Shown here in pieces: positions 33,353-41,394 of a stretch of DNA of 64,000 bases. How positions within the stretch are numbered: the first letter of the stretch is position 1; every line of letters begins with the position of its first letter. Under the pieces are notes generated by a model. That model was not told the DNA's origin and did no database searches. It was given only the letters and a program-made list of their open reading frames with translations. Source of the DNA: Arthrobacter sp. NicSoilB4 (GTDB lineage Bacteria > Actinomycetota > Actinomycetes > Actinomycetales > Micrococcaceae); the NCBI RefSeq assembly GCF_019977335.1, contig NZ_AP024653.1:496001-560000 (forward strand), written 5' to 3'. The position numbers and the translations under genes were made by a program.

Positions 33353-34981
33353 TCACGACGGCGGTGTGGCGGCTTGCGCCGCCGGAACCTCTTCGACAGC
33401 CGGGCCGGGCGCGGGCAGCCGCACCACAAATTCGGTCCTGCCCGGCACCGACGTCACGCTGACCGTCCCCCCGTGGGCCTCAACAATCGACTGCACGATC
33501 GAGAGTCCCAGCCCGCTGGTTCCTTCGGCGGAAGTCGGCGGAGGGGTCCCTGTGGAAGCACTCGTGGCGGACGGGGGCCGGGGCGGGCGGAGCGGGAGGT
33601 GCGGCAGGGGTAGGCGGACGGTTGCCGGCGTCGTCACTGGCACCGGATTCTTCCGGGAGGCATCCGCCCGGGTGAAGCGGGCAAAGACGCGGCCCACAAA
33701 CTCGGGGGCGATCCCGGGCCCGTTGTCCGTCACGGTCACCACGGCACTCCCGTCCGGGGTGCGCTGCACGCCGGTAACCACCGTCGTGCCGGGTCCCGTG
33801 TGCTTGCGGGCGTTGGAGAGCAAATTGGCCAGCACCTGGTGAAGCTGGGTGGCGTCGCCGCGGACCACCACGGGCTCTTCGGGGAGCTCCAACTGCCAGA
33901 CCCGGTCAGGGGCCATCACCTTCTCGTCACTCACTGTCTCCACGGCCAGCTGGGTGAGGTCCACATCTCCGAGCTTGAGCGGTTGGCCTTCATCCAGCCG
34001 GGCGAGCAGGAGCAGGTCCTCCACCAGGGTGGTCATCCGCTCCGACTGGCTCTGCACGCGGGCCAGGGACTTCTGCCCGTCGGGGGTGAAATGTTCGGTC
34101 ATCCGCATCAGCTCGGTGTAGCCACGGATGGCGGTCAGGGGCGTGCGCAGTTCGTGTGAGGCATCCGCCACGAACTGGCGCACCTTCATCTCGCTCTCCT
34201 GCCGGGCTTCGAGCGCGTTGGAGACGTTGTCCAGCATCAGGTTCAAGGCATGGCCAACGCTGCCCACCTCGGTTCCCGGATGGGCCGCCGACGCCGGTAC
34301 GCGGACGGCAAGTCCCACTTCTCCGGCGTCGAGCGGAAGGCGCGAGACTCTCGTCGCCACGTCGGAGAGCTGGTCCAGCGGTTTCATGGTCCGGCGGATC
34401 AGCGCCGTCCCGGCCAGACCGATCACAACGAGGCCGCCGGCGGATACGAACACCGTGGTCCAGACCAGGGAGGCCAGCGTGTTCTGTTTCTCCGCGAGCG
34501 GGAGCCCGGTCACCATCACGTTGCCATCCGGGGCCTGCACAGCAACCAGGCGGTAGAAACCGGCGGACAGGGTCCGGTTGACGGGCTCGTCGTGCGGAGA
34601 AAGCTTCAGGAGGATCTCGTCGTCTTCGTTGGTGAGCGACTTGCGGGTGGCGTCCTCCGCGATAAAACCGGCGCTGCGGACCGAATCGTCCACGATCCTG
34701 GCGTTGAGGGTGCCGACCCCCTGGCCGCGTGCCTCAAGGGGATCGGAGCGGCCGCCGGAGCGGCCAAAATCGCGGGCGCGGTCCGAGGCTTGCTGCAACT
34801 GCTTGTCCAGCTGCCGGGTCAGGAAGAGGTCCATCGAGGCGTAGCTGACAATGCCGATGGCTCCGCAGATCGCCACGAGCAGTGCCATGGCGACCAGGAC
34901 AAGCCGGGTGCGCAGATGCCACGTGGCCGGGTCGCGCCAGTTGAGCCTGGAAGGGCTGGTGGTACCGGAGGGTTCGGGCAC
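33353..34981 (-). CDS. Sensor histidine kinase
   Basis: Membrane-bound kinase of 542 residues. It has TM1 (LVLVAMALLVAICGAIGIVSY, ~27-48), an extracytoplasmic sensor of ~115 residues, TM2 (TTVFVSAGGLVVIGLAGTALI) and a HAMP domain. The HisKA box is DASHELRTPLTAIRGYTELM (His near residue 275). HATPase_c boxes follow: N box LLSNARKHT, G1 VTDNGPGIAPEF and G2 SGLGLSIV. Unusually, ~40 Pro/Thr-rich residues (NPVPVTTPATVRLPLPHLPL...) interrupt the ATP lid between ADASRKN and EGTSGLG. Overall like TcrY/TrcS/PrrB kinases. It lies 3 nt downstream of its response regulator on the same strand. Confidence 0.93.
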   Translation of the reverse strand: MPEPSGTTSPSRLNWRDPATWHLRTRLVLVAMALLVAICGAIGIVSYASMDLFLTRQLDKQLQQASDRARDFGRSGGRSDPLEARGQGVGTLNARIVDDSVRSAGFIAEDATRKSLTNEDDEILLKLSPHDEPVNRTLSAGFYRLVAVQAPDGNVMVTGLPLAEKQNTLASLVWTTVFVSAGGLVVIGLAGTALIRRTMKPLDQLSDVATRVSRLPLDAGEVGLAVRVPASAAHPGTEVGSVGHALNLMLDNVSNALEARQESEMKVRQFVADASHELRTPLTAIRGYTELMRMTEHFTPDGQKSLARVQSQSERMTTLVEDLLLLARLDEGQPLKLGDVDLTQLAVETVSDEKVMAPDRVWQLELPEEPVVVRGDATQLHQVLANLLSNARKHTGPGTTVVTGVQRTPDGSAVVTVTDNGPGIAPEFVGRVFARFTRADASRKNPVPVTTPATVRLPLPHLPLRPPRPPSATSASTGTPPPTSAEGTSGLGLSIVQSIVEAHGGTVSVTSVPGRTEFVVRLPAPGPAVEEVPAAQAATPPS

Positions 34982-34984
34982 GTA

Positions 34985-35725
34985 TCAGTCCGCCGGCTTC
35001 AGGACATAGCCGGCGCCCCGCACCGTGTGGATCATCGGCGGGTGGATGGCGTCGACCTTCTTACGGAGGTAAGAGATGTAGAGCTCCACGATGTTGGCCT
35101 GACCGCCGAAGTCGTAGTCCCAGACCCGGTCCAGGATCTGGGCTTTGCTGACGACTCGCTTCGGGTTCTCCATGAGGTAGCGCAGCAGCTCGAACTGGGT
35201 TGCCGTGAGGTGGAGCTCTTCCCCCGCCCGCCGCACTTCCCGCGTATCGATGTTCAGGACGAGGTCTCCGACGACGAGTTCGGCGGTATCCATGGCGGCC
35301 ACCCCGGAACGTTGGACCAGCCGGTGCAGCCGCAGGAGCACTTCCTCCATGCTGAACGGTTTGGTCACGTAGTCGTCCCCGCCGGCAGCCAGCCCGGCGA
35401 TGCGGTCCTGGACGTCGTCCTTCGCTGTCAGGAACAGGGCCGGGACTTCCGGCGTGAAGGCACGGATCCTGCCCAGCAGTTCCACACCGTCGAACCCGGG
35501 AAGCATCACGTCGAGCACCAGCACGTCGGGACGGAACTCCTTGGCCAGCTTTACGGCTTCCGGGCCGTCCGCGGCGACAGCAACCGACCAGCCCGCCATG
35601 CGCAGGCCCATGCTCATAAGTTCGGAGAGGCTGGGCTCATCGTCCACGACCAGGGCGCGGATGGGGGAGCCATCCGGATGGGTCAGCTGGGGGAGATTGT
35701 TGGTCATGGAGTGCGAAGTGGCCAT
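34985..35725 (-). CDS. OmpR-family response regulator
   Basis: 246-residue two-component regulator, first gene of the operon with the kinase. The receiver domain has the acidic pocket (VVDDEPSLSEL), phospho-acceptor Asp in VLVLDVMLPGFDG (near residue 75) and the conserved Lys in FLTAKD. A C-terminal winged helix has LHLTATQFELLRYLMENPKRVVSKAQIL and VELYISYLRKKVD. The ligand or stress sensed by the pair is unknown. Confidence 0.94.
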   Translation of the reverse strand: MATSHSMTNNLPQLTHPDGSPIRALVVDDEPSLSELMSMGLRMAGWSVAVAADGPEAVKLAKEFRPDVLVLDVMLPGFDGVELLGRIRAFTPEVPALFLTAKDDVQDRIAGLAAGGDDYVTKPFSMEEVLLRLHRLVQRSGVAAMDTAELVVGDLVLNIDTREVRRAGEELHLTATQFELLRYLMENPKRVVSKAQILDRVWDYDFGGQANIVELYISYLRKKVDAIHPPMIHTVRGAGYVLKPAD

Positions 35726-36351
35726 GGGACTACTCTCCGATCTGCCGGTTAGGTCCGCCTTTGGGGATCCTGTGCGGCACCTGTGAATCCCAGCCTAGCG
35801 AGCTGGACATCCCGGGGAGCGCTGGTCCGGCCGCAATTTTTGGAATTCCGCGGTGACCACTCTGTGGGACGGCCTGCGGCTATTGATAAGCAGGCGAACT
35901 GTCTGTCCGGGTTGGCTTACCGTGAACTATTTTGCTTATTAGCCCTAGTTGCACGAACAATATTCGGTCAAAGACACCACGGCGGCGCTAGATAACCAGA
36001 ACGATTGTTATTTTATTGGCCGGGCAGAATTGTGATCTACGCTACATATCAGCGTTTCGTCTCGCATGGTGGACATTCGGGTCCATTGTTACTTGCAAGT
36101 TTTCATTGTTACGTTGCACACTTCAATTGTGAACAAGAACTCAACAGCACCTGCAGTCGCAGTTTTTTGGATCAGCACACCCGCTGATACCGATAAGCGT
36201 TGTTGTCGAATGCACGCCTAACTTTTACACCCCGAAAGTTTCTAGGCATTCGCCCCCAGCCCAGCGTAGGGCGCCCCTCCCCAGATTTCATTGCGGGGAA
36301 AAGTAGCATTCGAGCCGCGATGACGGCCATTCACATTGAGGTAAGCAATCC
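35726..36351 (+). promoter_or_regulatory. AT-rich regulatory region before the orphan OmpR-like gene
   Basis: About 620 bp without a supported gene. From about 35930 to 36240 it is strikingly AT-rich for this genome, with T-rich tracts (TGTTATTTTATTGG near 36007; AGTTTTTTGG near 36154) and a directly repeated CATTGTTAC (36084 and 36105). Short frames exist on the plus strand but have no ribosome-binding site and no family resemblance. The AT-rich stretch lies 110-420 bp before the gene at 36352 and probably holds its promoter and binding sites for nucleoid-type or global regulators. Confidence 0.5.
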
Positions 36352-37215
36352 ATGTCAGTTGCATCCGGATACGTCCACATCTCCGTCCGTAACGCCGGCA
36401 AGGCCGGCCAGGCCTCCGGTATCCGCCAGGGCTTCGGCAGCCGCCCGTCCTTCGCCCCTGCCGGATCCGGCGCCAGCTTCCCCGCCCCGGGCTATGCACC
36501 GCAGGGATATAACCCCAACTCCTATGGGCAGCTCCGCGCTGTTCCGCCGGCGCCGGCCACGGCCCCGACGCCCGTGATCACCCCGGGTGACGGCAGCCCC
36601 GTCCGCCCCGTCCCCAACGACAACGTCGCCCGCGGCTTCGTGCTGTACATGGGGATCGACGAGGAAACCGCTGCGGCCGCAGGCACCTCCATCGCGAAGC
36701 TCGCCCAGGAGATCCGGGCCTACGCCCAGTCCCTGGTTTCCGGGGCTGAAAGCTACGCCGCCGTCGCCGTCGCCCCGGCCAGCGCCCCGGGCTCCGCGCT
36801 CGACGTCGTCCGTTCCACCTTCGGTGACCCCACGGTGGGTGCCCGCCAGCGGTCCGAGACCGCCCGCCTGCAGCAGCCGCAGGACCCGCGCCCCTCCGGC
36901 GTGCTGATCGACCTTGCCCGTCGTGAGGTGGCGCTCGACGGCGAATCCCTGAACCTCACGTTCAAGGAATTCGAACTCCTCAACTACCTCGTCGAGAACG
37001 GCACGCGCACCGTGGGCCGCGACGAGCTGCTCGAGGGCCTGTGGCGGAATGCCGAAGAGGTGCCCAACGAGCGCACCATCGACGTCCACATCCGCCGCCT
37101 GCGCTCCAAGCTCGGCCGCCTCGCCAACACCGTGCGCACCGTGCGCGGCCAGGGCTACCGCTTCTACGAGCACCCCGAAGTCGTAGTCTGGGCCGCTCCG
37201 GAATACTCGATCTAG
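36352..37215 (+). CDS. Orphan winged-helix (OmpR/PhoB-type) DNA-binding protein without receiver domain
   Basis: 287 residues. The C-terminal ~100 form a complete OmpR-type winged helix: LNLTFKEFELLNYLVENGTRTVGRDELLEGLW, NERTIDVHIRRLRSKLGRL, TVRGQGYRFYE. There is no receiver: residues 1-90 are Gly/Ser/Pro/Ala-rich and disordered. Residues ~95-170 form a conserved-looking segment (RGFVLYMGIDEETAAAAGTSIAKLAQEIRAYAQSLV) of unknown role. No kinase partner is adjacent (the nearby two-component operon runs the other way). GAGG precedes the ATG, and a terminator follows. The long AT-rich upstream region and stand-alone transcription suggest a global or abundant DNA-binding regulator. Confidence 0.8.
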   Translation: MSVASGYVHISVRNAGKAGQASGIRQGFGSRPSFAPAGSGASFPAPGYAPQGYNPNSYGQLRAVPPAPATAPTPVITPGDGSPVRPVPNDNVARGFVLYMGIDEETAAAAGTSIAKLAQEIRAYAQSLVSGAESYAAVAVAPASAPGSALDVVRSTFGDPTVGARQRSETARLQQPQDPRPSGVLIDLARREVALDGESLNLTFKEFELLNYLVENGTRTVGRDELLEGLWRNAEEVPNERTIDVHIRRLRSKLGRLANTVRTVRGQGYRFYEHPEVVVWAAPEYSI

Positions 37216-37228
37216 CTTTCAGCCCGCG

Positions 37229-37265
37229 CAAGCGCCCGTCCCTTTGCTGGGGCGGGCGTTTTTGC
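37229..37265 (+). terminator. Intrinsic terminator of the OmpR-like gene
   Basis: GCGCCCGTCCC and GGGGCGGGCG form a hairpin with a 6-7-nt loop followed by TTTTT, about 15 nt after the stop codon. Confidence 0.88.
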
Positions 37266-37454
37266 GTTTCCCGGCTCGGGTTCGACGCGCGATGTGCCGC
37301 TCCCGCTACAGCGCCCGCACGACGAGGCGGGCGGGCTTTGGGTGGGCTGGCTGACGGGTATTGGCCTCCGCGGATGGTGGGTTCGGGTGGCTCTGTTGCG
37401 TTTGCTGGGTCCGGCGTAGTCTCGGAGCGTTGGGCCGACTATTGGGAGGAAGAC

Positions 37455-37658
37455 ATGTCTGTTGCACGGATCACTACCCTGAGCGCGAACTCCAAGACCT
37501 CGTTTGATGCCGCCATCAAGGAAGGCGTCGACAGGGCCAACAAGACCCTGCGCAATGTCACGGGGGCGTGGGTGAAGGAACAGAAAGTCGAAATCAGCGA
37601 CGGCGCTGTTGTGGCCTGGCACGTCGTGCTTGAAGTGACCTTCGTCCTGGACGACTGA
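37455..37658 (+). CDS. Dodecin-family flavin-binding protein
   Basis: 67-residue dodecin, a dodecameric hollow particle that binds flavin (FMN/riboflavin), sometimes with CoA, and protects or stores it. The sequence fits the beta-alpha-beta-beta fold: SVARITTLSANSKTSFDAAIKEGVDRANKTLRNVTGAWVKEQ and WHVVLEVTFVLDD. The Trp in GAWVKEQ is at the position that stacks on the isoalloxazine ring. GGGAGGA is ideally placed before ATG 37455; frames that begin further upstream in this phase are not coding. Confidence 0.93.
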   Translation: MSVARITTLSANSKTSFDAAIKEGVDRANKTLRNVTGAWVKEQKVEISDGAVVAWHVVLEVTFVLDD

Positions 37659-37713
37659 GCGACCGGTGGTGGGATGCGCGCCCGGGGACCAGCCGCCGCA
37701 CTAGGATTGAGCC

Positions 37714-38241
37714 ATGAGCGCGCATCACATCAAACGGCTGGTGATCATGCGGCATGCCAAGTCGGATTGGCCCGGCGGCGTCGCGGATCATGAAAGGCCG
37801 CTCGAAGAGCGCGGTCACCGCGATGCTCCGCAGGCCGGAAAATGGCTGTTGAAGCACGGTGTGGTCCCGGACTTCATCCTCTGCTCCAGCGCCTTGCGCA
37901 CCCGGCAGACGTGCACGTGGGTCTGCAGCGAACTCGGCGACAAAGCTCCGACGCCGAAACTGGAGGACGGACTCTACGCCGCCTCGGCCAAGCGGATGCT
38001 GACAGTCATCAACCACGTCCCGGATACCGTGACCACTCTTATGGTGATCTCGCACATGCCCGGCGTGCAGGACCTCGCCATGCATCTTGCCTCCAGGGAT
38101 TCCAACCACGACGCCTACATGGACGCTGCCACCCGGTACCCCACGAGCGCGCTGACCATCATGGAGACCGAGAAAACCTGGGCCGAACTGGACGGCCAGG
38201 ACGCGAGACTCACACATTTCAAGGTTCCCCGCGCCAAATAA
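37714..38241 (+). CDS. SixA-type phosphohistidine phosphatase
   Basis: 175-residue histidine-phosphatase-superfamily protein. The catalytic motif LVIMRHAKSDWPGGVADHERPLEERG (RHG/RHA with Asp and Arg) is near the N-terminus; the second catalytic His lies in MVISHMPGVQDLAM. SixA removes phosphate from phosphohistidine proteins such as HPr-type or phosphotransfer domains. TAGGAT (37702-37707) precedes ATG 37714 by 6 nt, a leaderless start. Confidence 0.9.
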   Translation: MSAHHIKRLVIMRHAKSDWPGGVADHERPLEERGHRDAPQAGKWLLKHGVVPDFILCSSALRTRQTCTWVCSELGDKAPTPKLEDGLYAASAKRMLTVINHVPDTVTTLMVISHMPGVQDLAMHLASRDSNHDAYMDAATRYPTSALTIMETEKTWAELDGQDARLTHFKVPRAK

Positions 38242-38361
38242 CGCGCCGGCGCCGCTTCCTGGACGATCCGCCCCAACGCATAGTCATGCAGGCGATTCTG
38301 CGGTTTACTGATCCTGTTGACTCGTGGACTTATGGCGATCGAGAGAAAAGGCGGAATCATC

Positions 38362-38886
38362 GTGGATTCAGGGCAGCTTATTGGAATCATCATCGGCATC
38401 GTTGTTGTGATCGCGATCGTCGTCGTGGTCACCATGGTCAGCCGCAAGCGCAAGGTGGAAGCCAACCGCAACAAGGCCGTTGAAATGCGCGAACAGGCCA
38501 AGACCGAAGAGATCGGTGCGAGGGAGCGCGAGGCGAAGGCCGCCCGCGCCGAGGCCGACGCGAAGCAGGCAGAAGTCGAGGCCGAGCGTCTGCGGGAGGA
38601 AGCCCGCGAACGGCAGCGGGAAGCCGAGCACGTGCGTGCGGGCGCCCAGGAGCAGCTGCGGAAAGCGGACGAACTGGACCCCGACGTCGTCACTACCGAA
38701 CGCGATACCCAAACGCCCCGCGAAGCCGCAGGCAGCGAAGAGCTGCGCCGCGACCGCGGCGACCGGAACCCTGGCCCCGCCGCCCCGGCCCCCAATGCGG
38801 ACGGCAGCCAGGAATCCCATCAGCAGGCCCCCACTGAACCGGCCCGTACCGACAAGCCCCGCGAGGACAATCCCCGGAACCTCTGA
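38362..38886 (+). CDS. Single-pass membrane protein with coiled coil
   Basis: 174 residues: one N-terminal membrane helix (LIGIIIGIVVVIAIVVVVTMV), then a highly charged alpha-helical segment (~30-115) of Arg/Glu/Ala/Lys heptads (AKTEEIGAREREAKAARAEA...) that should form a coiled coil, then a disordered Pro/Asn/Asp tail. Similar proteins are widespread in Actinobacteria and unassigned. AAAGGCGG sits 7 nt before GTG 38362, which starts just before the membrane helix; an ATG at 38332 would add 10 residues but has no ribosome-binding site. Confidence 0.72.
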   Translation: MDSGQLIGIIIGIVVVIAIVVVVTMVSRKRKVEANRNKAVEMREQAKTEEIGAREREAKAARAEADAKQAEVEAERLREEARERQREAEHVRAGAQEQLRKADELDPDVVTTERDTQTPREAAGSEELRRDRGDRNPGPAAPAPNADGSQESHQQAPTEPARTDKPREDNPRNL

Positions 38887-38965
38887 CCGTTCAGCCTCCG
38901 GCTAACCTTCGACACGTGGGCCCGGCACTGCGGCGGAGCAGGGCGGGAACCGGCATAGTGGCAGG

Positions 38966-40033
38966 GTGAACACCCGCCATTCCGCGCTCGCCCTGCTCGT
39001 TGCGGTGCTCTGGGGAGCCAACTTCGTCGCGATCGACCTCGGCCTGCACCCGGACGGTGCGGAGATGCCGCCGCTGCTGTTCGTCGTGATGCGGTTCACC
39101 CTGGTGGTCGTTCCCTGCATCTTCTTCATCCGAAAGCCGGACGTGGGCTGGAAGGCGATCGTCGGCGTCGGGCTGTTGATGAGCGCCGGGCAGTTCGGCC
39201 TGCTGTACCTGGCCATGGCCCTGGGTATGCCCGCGGGCTTGGCCTCCTTGGTCCTCCAGGCGCAGGTCCTGCTGACCGTGCTCCTGGCGGCCGGCTTCCT
39301 CGGAGAACGGCCCAGCCGGCGGCAGGTCGCCGGCGTTGTGCTGGGCGTGGCCGGGCTCGCTGTTGTGGCTGTCGGCCGCAGCCAGGTCGCCCCGGTGCTG
39401 CCGCTCATGATCGTGCTCGCCGCGGCGCTGTCCTGGGCCGCCGGCAACATCGTCGCCCGCAAGGCGAAAGCGGCGTCCGGGCTGGGGCTCGTGGTGTGGT
39501 CAGGGGCCGTGGTGCCGCTGCCCCTGCTGGGACTGTCCCTGCTGGTTGACGGGCCCACCACGGTGGTGCAGGCCCTGGTGGAAGTCCAGCCCGTCACGGT
39601 GCTGAGCGCACTTTATACGGCTGTCTTTGGTTCCCTGGTGGGCTACGGGATCTGGAACAGGCTGCTGGGACTGTACCCGTCCTCCGCTGTCGTGCCGTTC
39701 ACCCTGCTGGTTCCGGTGGTCGGGATGACGACGGCGTGGCTCATCCTGGGTGAAGTGCCGACCCCGGCGGAGGTGACCGGCGGGCTTCTGCTGCTCGCCG
39801 GGGTGGCGACGGCGGTGCTCCGCCCCTGGAATGTCCGCCTCTGGAATGTCCGGGCGCGGGACAGCCGGCAGCGGGACCGCTGCCCGCGGGCTCAGCGGCG
39901 CGGGGATGTCCGCGCCGATGGGCGCGCGGCTGAAGTGGCGGGGGACTTGGCCGCAGCGGTCCCCCCGGCGGAGGAAGCCGGCCGCTTGAGCCCCGGGGAT
40001 GCCGCCCGCGGGGCGGGAACCCGGGCCGACTGA
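38966..40033 (+). CDS. EamA/DMT-family transporter
   Basis: Ten-helix drug/metabolite exporter of 355 residues with two EamA repeats: LALLVAVLWGANFVAIDLGL and VLAAALSWAAGNIVARKA each open a repeat. YlaMALGMPAGLASLVLQAQVLLTVLLAAGFLGERPSRRQ and VPVVGMTTAWLILGEVPTP are also typical. Substrate unknown, often amino acids or nucleotides. The GTG start follows CATAGT by 6 nt. The last ~60 residues after RPWNV are a charged tail encoded in DNA that also encodes, on the other strand, the end of the next protein (142 bp convergent coding overlap). Confidence 0.88.
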   Translation: MNTRHSALALLVAVLWGANFVAIDLGLHPDGAEMPPLLFVVMRFTLVVVPCIFFIRKPDVGWKAIVGVGLLMSAGQFGLLYLAMALGMPAGLASLVLQAQVLLTVLLAAGFLGERPSRRQVAGVVLGVAGLAVVAVGRSQVAPVLPLMIVLAAALSWAAGNIVARKAKAASGLGLVVWSGAVVPLPLLGLSLLVDGPTTVVQALVEVQPVTVLSALYTAVFGSLVGYGIWNRLLGLYPSSAVVPFTLLVPVVGMTTAWLILGEVPTPAEVTGGLLLLAGVATAVLRPWNVRLWNVRARDSRQRDRCPRAQRRGDVRADGRAAEVAGDLAAAVPPAEEAGRLSPGDAARGAGTRAD

Positions 40034-40725
40034 GTACTGGCCGGCTGCGCCCTCGTTCCCGTTGCCTTGACCGCCCCGGTTTTGGCGGCCCCCGCCTTCG
40101 CGGCGGGGCGTGCAGGGGTCCGGGGGGCGGCCGCCCGGGGTGCTGCCGACCGTGGGGCCGCCGCCCGGGGTGCTGCCGCCCGGGGTGCTGCCGGCCTCGG
40201 CGTCGGCCGCGGGGTGGAGGTCCGGGACGGTGCGCGCCGCGTGCCGGAACTCCGGGGCGCCTGGCGTCTCGCGCCCGACGCCGGACGCCGCCGCGGGGCG
40301 GAGCCGGCGGCACGCGCACGCCAGCCCCTGCCAGGAAGGACCGTTCCGGCCACCAGCAGCAGCAGGGTGGCTGCGCCGGAGGCAGCAGCAAGGTAGAAGT
40401 ACAGGTCCGGATAGGCGGTATCCACCGGAGCCGACATTGCGTCCGGATCGGCGTTGAAGGCCAGGCCCCACTGCCGGAGGAACGCGATGCCGAAAGCGAT
40501 GAACAGGATGCTCCCGACTCCGCTGGCGGCCAGCGTCCGGTGCCGCCGGCGGATAACCACCTCGGAGACGCACGCCACGTAGGCCACCGCGGAGGCCGCC
40601 AGGAACCACAGGAACACGGTCTCGTGCAGGGTGATGCCGGCCAGCGCGAGCAGCGCCAGGGCGGCGAGAAACGCACCGATGGCAATCTTGCCGTTGTTAC
40701 CCATGTGGCCCATGTGAATAATCAT
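39892..40725 (-). CDS. Membrane protein with repetitive Ala/Pro/Arg tail
   Basis: 277 residues. Four predicted membrane helices in the first ~145 residues (IAIGAFLAALALLALAGITL, TVFLWFLAASAVAYVACVSEVVI, ASGVGSILFIAFGIAFL, LYFYLAAASGAATLLLLVAGTVL). A ~130-residue basic, low-complexity tail follows with tandem AAPRA units and Ala/Lys/Pro stretches reminiscent of histone-H1-like tails. The tail may be cytosolic and could contact nucleic acid or anionic lipid; that is inference. Alternative start at 40704. The final 142 bp overlap the convergent EamA gene. It lies 12 nt downstream of the TetR gene on the same strand and may be its last operon member. Confidence 0.68.
   Translation of the reverse strand: MIIHMGHMGNNGKIAIGAFLAALALLALAGITLHETVFLWFLAASAVAYVACVSEVVIRRRHRTLAASGVGSILFIAFGIAFLRQWGLAFNADPDAMSAPVDTAYPDLYFYLAAASGAATLLLLVAGTVLPGRGWRARAAGSAPRRRPASGARRQAPRSSGTRRAPSRTSTPRPTPRPAAPRAAAPRAAAPRSAAPRAAAPRTPARPAAKAGAAKTGAVKATGTRAQPASTQSARVPAPRAASPGLKRPASSAGGTAAAKSPATSAARPSARTSPRR
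40132..40191. repeat. 15-bp tandem repeat in the membrane-protein tail
   Basis: Four head-to-tail 15-bp units: CGCCCGGGGTGCTGC at 40132, 40162 and 40177 exactly, and a diverged unit at 40147. They encode AAPRA/AAPRS units of the tail and keep the frame. Such a coding minisatellite can change length by slippage. Confidence 0.75.
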
Positions 40726-40737
40726 CCCCGAAAGGGG

Positions 40738-41394
40738 CTACTTCACGATGTAGCCGCGCATGGACGCCATGATCGCGGTGACACTTTGTTCCCTGGTCCG
40801 CTCCGGGTTGTAGGTCTGCCGGTCCAGGCCCACCACGAAGCAGGCCCCGAAGATGGCTGTCTCGAGGCTGCCCCGGGACACCCCCGGGTCCACCCGATAG
40901 GCGGCAGCCACTCCATCGATCGCCGCACCGACCACGGAGAGCAGCCGTCCGCGCAGCTCGGCGAAAGTGTCCTGCCACTCGCTGGGGGTCCGCCAGTTCT
41001 CGCTGACCCACAGCCGGGCGAAGGACGGGTATTCATCCATGAAGTCCATGGCCTGGCCGATCATTTCGTCCATCGCCGCGAGCGGGTCCGCGGAATCGTC
41101 CCTGACGCTCAGCAGCCGTGCCAGCAGGATGTCCACGCCGTGCCGCAGCAGCTGGGCAATCAGGTCCGACTTGCTGCCGAAGTTGTAGTAGACCGTGCCT
41201 TTGGAGACTCCGGCGGCCGCCGCGATCTCGTCGACCGTCACCCCCGCCACGCCGCGCTCGCCAATCAGCTCCATCGAGGCCTCGAACAGCTTCTGTTTGG
41301 TTGCGTTGGTGCGGGACGGCCGGAGCTTCTTCGCGGTCCCTGCCGGCGTCTCCGCGGCAGTTTCCACAGCAGTTTTGTCCGTGCGGCTGCTCAT
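40738..41394 (-). CDS. TetR-family repressor
   Basis: 218 residues. The N-terminal HTH is ATKQKLFEASMELIGERGVAGVTVDEIAAAAGVSKGTVYYNFGSKSDLIAQLL (residues ~28-82), preceded by a low-complexity arm; the C-terminal all-helical ligand domain is AMDEMIGQAMDFMDEYPSFARLWVSENWRTPSEWQDTF. ATG 41394 overlaps the TGA of the YhgE gene by 4 nt, so it is the third gene of a coupled operon. A perfect 16-bp palindrome in the promoter of that operon is its probable operator, giving autorepression. Confidence 0.92.
   Translation of the reverse strand: MSSRTDKTAVETAAETPAGTAKKLRPSRTNATKQKLFEASMELIGERGVAGVTVDEIAAAAGVSKGTVYYNFGSKSDLIAQLLRHGVDILLARLLSVRDDSADPLAAMDEMIGQAMDFMDEYPSFARLWVSENWRTPSEWQDTFAELRGRLLSVVGAAIDGVAAAYRVDPGVSRGSLETAIFGACFVVGLDRQTYNPERTREQSVTAIMASMRGYIVK

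Noticed and set aside
35783..36187. Small plus-strand frames (about 60-70 codons) in the AT-rich region
   Set aside because: No start signals, and composition differs from coding DNA of this genome; region more likely regulatory.
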